A DNA stretch of 64,000 bases, taken from NCBI GenBank assembly GCA_023079485.1, contig CM041083.1, positions 140,691,052 to 140,755,051 on the forward strand. Direction: 5' to 3'. Under the pieces are notes generated by a model. That model was not told the DNA's origin. It made no database searches and saw only the letters and a list, made by a program, of their open reading frames with translations. Made by a program: the position numbers and the translations under genes. The stretch comes from Archilochus colubris (lineage: Eukaryota > Chordata > Aves > Apodiformes > Trochilidae). Below are positions 48,236 through 60,244 of the stretch, one piece after another. Each line of letters starts with the position of its first letter. Positions within the stretch are counted from its first letter, which is position 1.

Positions 48236-50187
48236 TTTTATCTGAGTTACTGTGCAGTATCTGTGCCATCTGCCATGGGATGAGTCTGCTGAAGATCCTT
48301 GCCTGAGATCAGGAGACAAGACAAATTCACATCAATACCTAAATTGGCACTAGATGCCCATGTTTAGGGAGAGAAATTCTGTCCTATGCATCTACATGTG
48401 AGCTGGGTATCTAAGTTTCCATCATAATCCACGGAGTCCTTGCAATGGGACTTAGTGACCTGACCTTTTAAAAATATCTTTTCCCTCTACCCCTCCATTA
48501 TCCAGAACTGAAAGATTTAGAGGGGTAGCTCAGCTGTTTTCATGCTCAGGGCTGCAGCAGGGAAATTTTGGAAACAGAGAATTATTTTACACACTGTAGC
48601 AGTGTCTCTCACTGACACAGAACAGGTTTGGGAGCAGAAAGCAGACAGCTTTATGCAGAGAGAAGGGAGGAAGCAAACCAAAACATGATTGTGATCCATA
48701 AGTAATACAACACACACATGCTCTGACACCAAGAACTCCAGGGCTTGGGACAGAGTTTTCAGCAGCCTGACATTTCATTTGAAGTAAAAATACTGGTGTT
48801 TGCTTGAAATATGCAGGATGTGTGTTATAGGAATATGTCTGCTTGGTTAAGAGTTTGCTCTCTAGGCTTTGGGATAGAGGAGTAGTGAGTGATGTGAAAA
48901 CTTTATCTGTTGGCTACGAGACCTCAAACATAGTGCTCAGACTGTAGCTTCATCTCCTTGACTGTGAAGAGGACTCCTTGCACTGCAGCTCATCACCAGC
49001 AAGAATAAGAAAATCCATGGCACACTTTTTGGTTAGCCAATGTGAGGTCCAGTTTGTTGGCATTGCTTTTTAAAGAAACAGGGAATTTAATTATTCTGAA
49101 ATGTAATGTTTGAAATAAGCATATACAGAAAACATCTTTTCTCAGGTGTACCAGTAAGCTTCAGCCTTCTTACATGAACAGGTTATACTTTGGCACCTGT
49201 ATCCTTCAGTTCCATAAAGAAATAGAATGAATGGCTGCTTGAGATGTAACACACACAAAACAGAAAATAGCTCAAATCAGTGTGTATGTGGGCTTCAGCT
49301 TTGGTTTCCTTGAAAAGCAGTCTTGTAATGTGTTTGGAATGAATTACTGTTGCTTTGTTTTTCCCTCCCCATGTTTATTATTGTCACTACCCTCTGTAGG
49401 TAGTCTTTTAACTTCTCTCATTGCTGCTGCTCTGAAGCTTGTAGATTTTCAAATATATGGTGATAATAGTATTTGAAGATTGCATTTTCCAGTACAGTTT
49501 TGTTTTTCTGCTGAAATGGATTAGAATTTAATTTCAGAGGATGGGAAGTATATTTTTGGCTATCATCAACTCTGCTGAGATGTTAAACTTAATCCCTTGA
49601 ATCTCCTACCAAGACTTGTTTGGGCTTCCAAAAAAAACCCCACCTGCTTTAATCACTTTTCCGTCCATAGACTGAAACTTGCTTCTGAGAGAAGCACTTC
49701 ACTATTTCTATTTATTATTTCTAAATACTATTTACTATTTTTCACTATTTTGCTAAAACACTTTAGCAAAAAAAAAAAAAAAAAAAAAAAAAAGAGAGAG
49801 AGAGAACATGTTCCCATGACAAGTAGACAAAACCTCACATTATCAAAATATTAGATAGAACAACTGTTCTTGCAGGTGCATAGATGCATTTGGCATTTTG
49901 CATAAGCACATTTGCATTTTGACAGATTTGTGTTCATGGTGTGAATCCCCTCTTCGTTTTGCATCCCTAGACACTTGTGCTGTGTAAGTGTGAGAACAGA
50001 GCATGATTTTTTCTTGTGACTGACCATGGAGTCTGTGATTTATTTAGTGGGGCCCTGTGCACTCCCATTTCAAGATAGCCCTGGCTACTGCAGAAGTTCC
50101 AGAAGTTCATAACTTCAGTTTCCAAACTGCTTTTGGTTTCTTTGTTTAAGTGCCAATTTGTAATTTAAAAATGCTCTGATGTGACAA
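48236..50187. other. Intergenic
   Basis: No gene recognised. It holds a 26-base A run followed by GA repeats at 49768-49806. Confidence 0.55.
49768..49806. repeat. A26 followed by GA repeat
   Basis: Uninterrupted A at 49768-49793, then six to seven GA units. Confidence 0.95.
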
Positions 50188-50597
50188 GCACAGACCCTAT
50201 GAGAAGAGGCTGAGGGAGCTGGGGCTGTTCAACCTGAAGAAGAGGCAGCTCAAGGGAGACCTCATCACTCTCTACAACTCCCTGAAAGGAGGGTGTAGCC
50301 AGGGGGAGGTTGGTCTCTTCTCCCAGGCAACTCTCAGCAAGACAAGAGGACATGGTCTCAAGTTGTGCCAGGGAGGTTTAGGTTGGATATTAGAAAGAAT
50401 TTCTTTACGGAGAGGGTGATCAGACATTGGAATGGGCTGCCCAGGGAAGTAGTGGATTCTCCATCCCTGGAGATATTTAAAAAGAGACTGGATGTGGCAC
50501 TCAGTGCCATGGTCTAGCAACCACAACAGTGGTTCAAGGGTTGGACTTGATGATCTCTGAGGTCCCTTCCAACCCAGCCAATTCTATGATTCTATGA
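50188..50597 (+). mobile_element. Young CR1, 410 bp
   Basis: Starts GCACAGACCCTATGAGAAGA and ends ATTCTATGATTCTATGA. Same subfamily as the copy at 42140 (CTCTCAGCAAGACAAGAG). Confidence 0.95.
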
Positions 50598-50611
50598 AAC
50601 AGTTGTGCATG

Positions 50612-50895
50612 TTGTAGTCAGTGGTGCCTAGTGACAGGGTGAGAGGCAGTGGGCACAAACTGAAGCACAGGAAGGTGCATCTGAGCATCAGGAAACACTT
50701 TTTCATTGTGAGGGTAACCAAGCACTGGCAGAGGTTGCCCAGGGAGTTTGTGGCGTCCCCATCCCTGGTGATATCCCACAGCTCATGGGATGTGGTTCTG
50801 GGCAATCATCCCTCAGTGGCCCTGCTTGAGCTGGGAGTTGGACCAGGTAACCTCCAGAGGTTCCTGCCAACCTCAACTAATCTGTGATTCTGTGA
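50612..50895 (+). mobile_element. Second CR1, older, adjacent to the previous
   Basis: Begins near GTAGTCAGTGGTGCCTAGTG and includes AGGCAGTGGGCACAAACTGA, ending CTGTGATTCTGTGA. Same orientation; only about 15 bp separate the two. Confidence 0.92.
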
Positions 50896-53800
50896 AATAC
50901 TATGTTTGCTCAAATATGCTAATTTTCACTCAGGCCAAAGAAGATCACATCTTCCTTATGCAATAGTCAGAGATATATTTGACCCAGGAGAGAATGTTCA
51001 TCTTGACTGGATATATCAAGGAAATTAGTTATGAGAGCAAAACCTGATGGTCCTCAGCACATGAGTAGGGAAGGAAGCCCAGTGAATCTGAAGAACTTTT
51101 TAGACTTGACTAAGATACATCAAATAATACATAAAATTCCTTATCAGGAGGAGGGCAAGCCTAACAGAAACATGAACTAAATCTGCCAGTAAAGATTATA
51201 TAAGTGAATAGATGATTGGAGGGATGCTGTCTTATGTTTAAAAATGCTATTAATGGGGGATATTAAATTGCAAACTAATTTCTTCACTTTCAGTTTGCTT
51301 GTGCTAGTACGTGGGAATAAAAATCATGATACTTTTAGCAGGGAAAGTAGTCTATAAGAATAGAAACACCTTATTTCCATTTTTGCTGCCTTCCAAAAGA
51401 GGAGTTCCTGAGCACACCTTTAGGCAGATGAAGATTAACATTTCGAATTGCACGACTGATATAAAAGCCGCTCTCCTGCCCTCTAGTGCCACTGTACCGG
51501 CCTTGAAGCAGTGGATGGGTTTGCGAGTGGGAATCTCTGCTGGCTTTTGGAGAGCTGAAAACTTATAAACCGATCTTAGTCTAAGTGGAAAATCATCCCA
51601 GGAGAGTAAGAATTGTTTTGAGCTTTTAATAATTACCTGCAGGGTTAAACCACTTTTCTTTTAACCATTATTGCATATCCCCTTTTCCTTTAACTTTCCC
51701 TTTTCTGTTTTAAAGCAGGATGGCATTTGCAGTTTATTTTTCGCTGTAGGGCTAATAAGAGTGGGAAGATATGCATTAGGTGTCGAATTTTTTGAAATGT
51801 TTAATATAATTAACTCTTATATTGATCCAAATAACTACATAAGTACAAAGAAAAGTTGTTTTTTTAATCCTTTTTCTTTCTTTTTCTTTCTTAATGCTTT
51901 TCCAGTCTTTTATTTATTTATTTATTTATTGGGGGTTTGCTGGTGAAAATACCTGGTTAAGTTCAAGTCAAACTAGATTCTTCAGATGTTGTCTTGGCCA
52001 CATATGGTTTAGTCTGGGTTTGCAGAGGTAACTGTAGTGATTGGAGACCTGTACCCATTCTGTCCTCCTTGTGATCTGTGAGAAACATTATGTCATAAAG
52101 TTCACTGTCTTCTCTACCTTGATTTTTCTAAGTGTATTTATTTGTGCAGCTGTTACACATGTGATCTGGAGTTTCTCTTCTAGCTATTTCCAGATTCTCC
52201 TCTCCATGCCTTCTACTGTCCCACTCCAATCTTTAGACACAGCTCCAGCTCTCCCTTCTTGGCAGTCGTCCATGGCTCTTCTCAGACATAGCCAGCCAGC
52301 ATTTGATATCCTTTGAAATTCCCAAATGTAGACACTGGCTATTACCAAAATAGATACACCATGACATTTTGCACTTCTAAATAATGTAAACATATGAATA
52401 ATAAGACCAAATCTTAGCTACATGTGTAACAATAGGCCTGACTGTAAAAGAAGAGGTTACTTGCTTAGTGAGATGTTGTGAAAATAAAACGTCATGAACA
52501 AATTTGTCATGTAGATCTCTATGGAATCCTTTGAGAATTTTTTTTTCCTCTATTTTGACTTTTGATAAACTGTGAAATAATCCTCTGATCCTCAGCCAGG
52601 TACTGGAAACTTGGTGTATATAATACTAAGGCTAAGGGGGACTGGCTAACCAATACATATCAACATAGGGCTGGATTGTTATGGACCCTTCCAAGTTTGA
52701 GCATGGATACAGCCCTGCAGTACAAAGGCAGGTTTATTTTTATCTGATTTATTTGATATTCCATGCTTAACACCCAAAAAAAAGCAAAGATGCTGCCAAA
52801 CAACACTAGGGGCCACTGTTAAACCGAGCCATGAGGCAGTTTGCAAACTGAACCTGAATTCCTCACATCCCCATGTTGACCACTCCGAGACTTGGCCATC
52901 TTTTATTTCTTTGGTTATTTCATCTGGAAGGAAGATAAACAAGTTGATTCTAATATTTAACAGAGGGGGAGTGTGGGGGGAGTGCTATTTTCTGTTTTGT
53001 GAGCAATTTTGCAAAGGTATAACTTGGGTCTTGCATTCTTCCATGCTTATTTGTCACAGCATGCAATGATCTTACAAGTAGTTTTTTCTTTTTTTGTGAT
53101 GAAGAAACTGAGATAAATGCCCTGTGTCTGTGTAGATTCATGAAATGAAACAGCAACCACTCCTCATCACCTGAAGTGCCACAGAGTCACATCAGTCAGT
53201 AGGTGCTGAGGATGCCTCTTGCCAAACTGGTACCTTTAGCTCCTGTTCAGCACAGCTAAGCAGACAGAGTCCTATCCTTAGGTATTTTATCTTTTAAACA
53301 CACATTTTAAGTTTGGAAATAATCTCCTCCTGTTTGTTTGTTTGTTTGTTTGTTTTTTTAGATTAATGAGAGATGAGAGTTGCATCAGCCCCAAGTCCTT
53401 TTCCTGAGCTGCACAGGAAATCAGAGCATTTTCTGCAGCCTTCTTTATTTTAATCTGGTTCAGCATGTGAAGCTGCAGGCACCAGCTTGTACTGTCAGGG
53501 CACACCTCTTTGTGTTATGTGTCTTTCCTCAGCAATATCATATTATATGATCCAGATGTACAGCAGGGGAAGGCTACAACCCTAGAAAGCATCTCTTCCA
53601 GCATGGGTCCTTTTTGCTTGTGTACTGGAGGGAAGAGACCTACTGGGAGGCAGAGACTTTGCTGCTTTACAGTGCAACCTCCTCCCTTCTGCTCCAGGAC
53701 CAGGGATCTGGAGTAGGGAAGCTGCTGGTACCACTGTGATGCATTGAGACAGAGGTCAGATAAACTGAGTTTTTATTCATGGGGCATGACAGGTCTGCTT

Positions 53801-56800
53801 GCAGAGTGCAGGAGTCTGTGCTTGCAAGTGGCTCCCAAGCAGTATTTTCTGCTTGTCTGTTCTGTCTCTGCTCAGCACCAGGGAGGGTGAAGGAATGCCA
53901 CTTTGTGTAAGTGCTGATATGGGGAGCTTCAAGTGGTCCTGGCATTTTGCAGCCTTGAGTGCTGAACAGCTGCCTGTTATTTTTCTGATTTTAGAGCTCT
54001 TCAAACTGAAAATTAATTACATGGAGGAGACAAGGAGCCCTGCCCTGAGGCATGTGTAATCTAGGATTGCTGCTCTGAGGAAAGCTGGAACTATGGCAAA
54101 CTAGTAAGAGCAAGGCTTTGCTAGGATGCCTCTGCTTTGTTTGTCAGTCAAGGTTGTGAGGCCACAGAGTTATTATCAGCTGTCTGTCATATTAGATGTA
54201 TTAGTTTCTAAAAGCTATGTCCAATCAATGCAGATATTTCAGGGAATGTTTTAGGCATCAGTGGGCAGAACTGTTAATGGCCTGGGCATTAGAGACCAAA
54301 AGCAAGACACAGCCAATCATAGCTTCTAGCACTTCCACAAATGTTTGCAGAGCAAAAGCCTGGTTTTGATGGATGGTTTATAGGACTCTTAACTCATCTG
54401 TGCTCAGAATTTTATGTGGTAACACTACGAGTGACTTAGCTTCAGACAGGAAAGAGAGAAATAAATATGACAAGGAGGAGGGAAACACACTGAGCTCTTA
54501 CAATAAAGAGGAAGGAGATGTGTTGCCTAGGGACCTTCTAGGAGTGAATGGAGGTATGAGTAATGAATTTGGTCCGAGAAACAGGGCGAGTCTGTAGTCC
54601 CTTAGCAATTTAATTCACTGCTCTCACAAAAGCTGAGGATACTTTGTCACTGCTTTGAGAAAACAGAGAAGTAATACTGTATCTGTGATGACTGTCTGCC
54701 TTTACCTGAAGAATGATTTAGGCAGTTTTATTAGAATCTTCCTATGATCTGGTGTATCAAATGCCAGCATACTCGACTACTCATATTGATAATAAGGGTT
54801 TGTACCATGGAAAAAAAATTTCTTGTGCTAAGAATACGTGTCATGTTTTTGTACAACATATTTCAAAGAAAGTCTCATGAGTGTTGTGTTAACACACTCT
54901 TTAAATTGCTTCATTTTACTTCTGCCTCTGGTATTTATTGATTTATCCTAGATCCCAATTCCTGCAGAGAGATATACACCTGAGTATACCTGCTCATTCT
55001 TCTCTATCAAAACAAAGTCAAGACAGACCCTGAGCTGTGTTGCTCAGTATATTATCTTACACCATCCAATCTGTCCTTAAAAGGTCAGAGAGATAAATCT
55101 TGTCTTGATCTTCCTGGTTGCACTTAGCTACAGCCAGATACATTTCCCAGAAAAGTACCAAATCCTGTAGAATAATCTGCCTTCCTAATACATGCCTCAC
55201 CAAAAAATATGGCAGGGACTGGAATGTTGCTTGTCAGGTTCAGCCTTAATATCTCATTTGTTTCCATTTAGTTCCTTAGTAGATTTTATGCTTGCCTTGG
55301 GCAGTAACAACATGTTTCTTCGTGATGAAATGTGATCAGTTATTTGGATGCTAGCTGTAAGAATGTGAGTGGCATTTCTGTTGGTTTGGCATGAATCTTA
55401 AGAGGTACTTTTTTTTTTTTTTTTTCCCCCTAACTGCTGGCTTGATTGTTCTAGTCTCTAGAATAACACAATCTTTTAGTTGCATGGCAAACTGGCTTCA
55501 GTGTGTGTTACTGTTATATAAGTTATGATTTATGTTATGATTTTTCCTAACTGACTCACCTTGGGCATGTGTTATGCCTCCCATTGTTTCAGGAAAAGCC
55601 AACACCTGTTGACTCTGACTGAACATCATTTTGCTGACCACATGGTGCCTGCAAACCTTAATATTTCCCTGGACCTTGATCAGAACCTGCTAGGAGATCT
55701 TATGGAAGGTTATGGTCAGAGACAGGCAGACAGGCTCTAAGTAGCTGAGGAGCAACTTGCAAAGAGGTCCCAAGCTCTGTCTCTCATCACCAACTTCTCT
55801 GGTTTATCAGATTTCATTTTTTCTCTTGATGCAGGGGGTTGAATTGTGCTTGCAAATGGCCAGTGTGGAATTCCCCTATAGGAAGAAAGCTCACAGCTGC
55901 CACAGAGCCAGTTTCTGCATGTTGTTCTGGTTCCATTCCTCCTGCCTGGTAGAAGCTGATAGGAAAAGAATGAGGCTGAAAAAAGGGTACTTTTATGAGG
56001 CTCATTGCACCAAACTGGAAGTTACTCTTTCCTGCACTGGGGTTTCCACAGTCTGACTCAAGGGTCTGGGATGCAGAACCTGCACAGAGAGGGTCTGTTT
56101 TCTTGTGTTTGTTGTCAGGAGGGAGACCCTGGGTTACAGTATTTTTGGCACCATTTTCTACAGGCAGCATAAATTACTTGGATGCCTGGGATGCAGCCCC
56201 AGACAATATGCTTGCTTATGTTTCTGTTCAACAGTGGAGTAGGAACCTTTGGGATTTATTGCACTTGTGATGCTGATTGTAATGGGCAATAGACCTTGTG
56301 CCTGGTCAGGGTACACCAGGCTGACTACTCAAGGATGTATATTTGCTCTGAGTAAGCCCAGTAACTCCAAGTGTCCAAAATGTGTCAGTTCCCACTGATG
56401 TGCCTGGGATAACGGTCTCACTGTGTGTGTAGCATGGGTTTACTGTGCAAGAATCACAGGCAATGGTCACTGTGTGTGTGCAGTTGTGGTACTTTAATCC
56501 CCAAAGCAGCAGGGGGAGGGATGAAAGGAGAAGAGTTGGTAGCCCTGTCTAAACACAAAACCACATGGGTGGAACAGCTTTGTCTTTCTGTCCAGTCTCT
56601 GAAATCCAAACAGCTGGTGATGGACTCTGGTGTTTGGCCTTTCAGTCTCAATAGGCTCAACTGGACTGAATTATTTGGCCTTGCAGATACTGAGGATTTG
56701 AAAACCACTTCCTAGAACTTCACACGTTCACCATGGTCACATTAACATGGTCGCCCTCCACAAGTGAGACCCGACTCGCTTGGCTTTAAAAGAGCTGTGG

Positions 56801-59696
56801 ATTTTACTTCCATGGGACAAAAATTCCTCATCTGGAGCCTAGAAAGAATGAACTTCTGTGATGTAAAGAGAAAAATGTCTTTTTCTCCACTATTCAAGAG
56901 ATTTCCTCTAGATAAGTTCCAAGAGGCACCTGGAAAATTCTGCAAAGATGTGTCACTTTTGTGGACAATATGACTATACTTAATAATTTGATAGTCTTTC
57001 TAAGGCCATTAAAATACCTTTTCCAACTTTTGAACCCTTTATTGCTTTCTTCTGTACAAATAATTTTTTTCTTCAGTCGCATGTTTGAGCCAAATTATAT
57101 TTCAACATAAGCAGAAGGGCTTACTGGGGGAGCAGCCTTAGAAGTACTGGTGAATTCAAGTAAACCAGAGAAACCCAAGTGTTTTACTGAACTTATCAAA
57201 ACAGCTTTTTTAGTTGTATATCTATTTATGTTGACAGAAGTATGTAGGGTTCAAGAGGAAGTTTTACCTTAAATGCTTCACTCCAAATACGCTGGGGGGG
57301 GCAGTGATGAAACCTTCTCCAGACCACTAAGGTTAAATAATAAATTCTAAAGCTGAAAAGGTGAGACACAGCCTGCACTGGGAGATGCAGACTCCCTCCC
57401 TACAAACTTTTGTTTAAATGAATTAAAATGCAGTATTTGCCCCCTCTAATTGCTAATCACACCTGTGCCAACACGTTTGCTTTAGTTTATTTTGTGCAGC
57501 TGCTGCAAGTCAGTGCCAGATGGCAACCTAACTCTTCTACCATGAAAAAAGACCAGAAAGAACTAGGAAAGCCTTGGATCTCCATGCAAAGTCCTGATCG
57601 TGCAAGCAGTGGGAATTTTGTATCCGAAGGGCTTGCAAAGTCAAGTCCTTTTCATGCTTTAACCTACCACAATTAGCCTCCCCTTTGATTTTAGTGGCTT
57701 GAGCTGTTTGCCATTACAAATGTGGTCAGATGAACAACATTTTTTGAAATGGAAGCAAACATCTTAATTCAAATTTGATTATCTAATTAAGATAATAGAA
57801 CCATATTTAGGCAGCCAATGAGAGAATGCTTGCTGGTTTGTTTTGGTTTTTGTTTGTTTGTTTGTTTGCTCTACATCTGAAAATGCTGTGGGCCTTTAAA
57901 AACTGGGTATTTTATTGGGGCACCTAATTTAAATTTCCAAATCCATGGTATTTTTTTTTTACCAGCTTCCAGGTAGTTTTGGCATGTATATACATCTTGT
58001 AGTGAAAATGTAGTGAGTCTGGCACACAGACCAAGTCAAACTCTAATGTCTACCTCTGGTATTGGAGGTAGCATAGCATGCAAAATATTCTTCTCATAAA
58101 AAGACTACCAGATTAATTACAAGAAATGTTTTTAATAGTTATATGTATTTACAAACTCAGTAGCAAAAAGTGTATAATTTTTAGAAATTAGAAACATCAA
58201 AATAAAATTGTATTTACACTGAACTAATTAGTTGCATTGGGATAATATGTTATACACTGGAAAAAATGTGCCAGTGTACATCTATACCAACCTTGGTCCT
58301 TTTCTCAGAAAGGTCAGAGGATAAAAGTATTATGCCCTGTCAGGCAGCCAGCACCATTTTAGAGCTGTTACTTGTTGCACTCAGCATGGAGGAAATGGGT
58401 TCTTGCCTTCAGCTCACAAAATCAAAGCCTGAGACGAGTTGCGTAAAGCATTGAGATTGGATCTCTAACATACTTGAAATCAGTTGTGATTCAAGTCCAG
58501 ACCAGCTCTATGCACTTGCACCCATTTGCTGGAATTTGTTTGGTCTGATGTTTTCCAGCAAAGGTGAATATGCTTTTTTCCCCCCCCCCCCATACCTGCA
58601 GATTTGCAAACTTTCACGTTTATGTAACTAACATTGTAATGCTATCTGTGGTTGGTACTTTTTTTAGCTGATGCCACCAAGGGTTTGCAAATATTACTTT
58701 GATTTTTCACAGTCTGAGGTTAGGCTTGCTTCAGCTGATGTTCTAACATAATCCCATGGGCTGAGAGCTGCTTCCATGAACCAGTGAACCAGTCAGATGG
58801 GCTGTATCCTTATCGTGTGTCTACCAACTTGTGTGGCTTTTTCACATTGTTTAATTTATCAGTCACATTTTGTCCAGCCTAGGATGTAGCTGTGTTATTA
58901 AAATGTTTTAGCTAAAGGCTGCTAAGGTGTTCTGGAAGTGTGATACAGGATGCCTCACTAATGCAAAACACAGTGAAGAAGCCTAAGCTTTAACTCAAAT
59001 CCATTAACCAAAGTTAGCTAACTCAGCTTAAAACAACAACAATTTGAACTTGAACTTGACACAAGAACCTTTTTTTTAGGTTGTATGAATATGCTTAGCA
59101 AAAATGATATTGAAACGGTGCAAAAATCATAAAGTAAAAAAGCTGCAGGGGCTCAGAGTAGTGGGTAGTTGGCATTTCCCGAGGGTTTACAACTTCTTTG
59201 CTTGTCTTTGAGAGTGGGTTTTCACAGGTGGTAATGTGAATGTGTCCAAGCTACAGCTGCACCCCCTTTGCTGTGTAGCTGCTGGCCCAAACCCCAAGGT
59301 GTCTGTCTTGTCTTCTGGAAGGTGCAAGCTATGCCTTGTAAAGACAGCACCTTCTTGCACTGTCACCTGTGAGTATATATTCTGCTTTCTGCCAGGCTTC
59401 AAGCTAAGGAGCCTAGAAGGAAAATGAAGCTCTTGTGCTATGTAGGCTGTGAAAAGATATTTATTATATGTCATCTGAAAAAAAAAAAAGAAAAAAAGAA
59501 AAAAAAAGAAAAAAATTAACTTCTATACATTAGTTTAAAATGAACGAACGTGATTCTCCCCTCTCCCTTTTCATGTCTTTTTTGATTCAGTAAAATAAAT
59601 GCTTAGATGATAAAGTATAGATATTCTTTTGTGTGATTGAAAAATAACAGGAGAAAAAAAAGGAAAAAAAAAAAAGAAAGAAACTTTATCTTTTTT
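50896..59696. other. Intergenic, 8.8 kb
   Basis: No gene or known mobile element recognised on either strand. Simple repeats: TTTA at 51908-51930, GTTT at 53331-53359, T17C5 at 55409-55430, TTTG at 57849-57868, C12 at 58580-58591, A/G-rich 59478-59515 and 59651-59680. Several 85-120-codon frames show no domain and no splice context. Confidence 0.55.
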
Positions 59697-60244
59697 TGCC
59701 CCTGTACTCAGCCCTGGTGAGGCCACAGCTTGAGTCCTGTGTCCAGTTCTGGGCCCCTCAGTTTAGGAAGGATATCGAGGTCCTGGAGCGGGTCCAAAGG
59801 AGGGCAACCAGGCTGGTGAAGGGACTCCAGCACAGATCCTATGAGGAGAGGCTGAGGGAGCTGGGGCTGTTCGGCCTGGAGAAGAGGAGGCTCAGAGGAG
59901 ACCTCATCACTCTCTACAACTCCCTGAAAGGAGGGGCAGCCAGGGGGGGTTGGTCACTTTTCCCAGACTACTTTCAACAAGACAAGAGGGCATGGACTTA
60001 AGTTGTGCCAGGGAGGTTTAGGTTGGACATTAGAAAGAATTTCTTTACAGAGAGGGTGATCAGACACTGGAATGGGCTGCCCAGGGAAGTAGTGGATTCT
60101 CCATCCCTGGAGATATTTAAAAAGAGACTGGATGTGGCACTCAGTGCCATGGCCTGGTAACTGCAGCAGTAATGGATCAAGGGTTGGACTTGATGATCTC
60201 TGAGGTCCCTTCCAACCCAGCCAATTCTATGATTCTATGATTCT
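59697..60244 (+). mobile_element. Young CR1, 548 bp, common 5' breakpoint
   Basis: Starts TGCCCCTGTACTCAGC directly after a T run and ends with three ATTCTATG-type units. Carries the CTTTCAACAAGACAAGAGG variant shared with 26584 and 47369. Confidence 0.96.
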
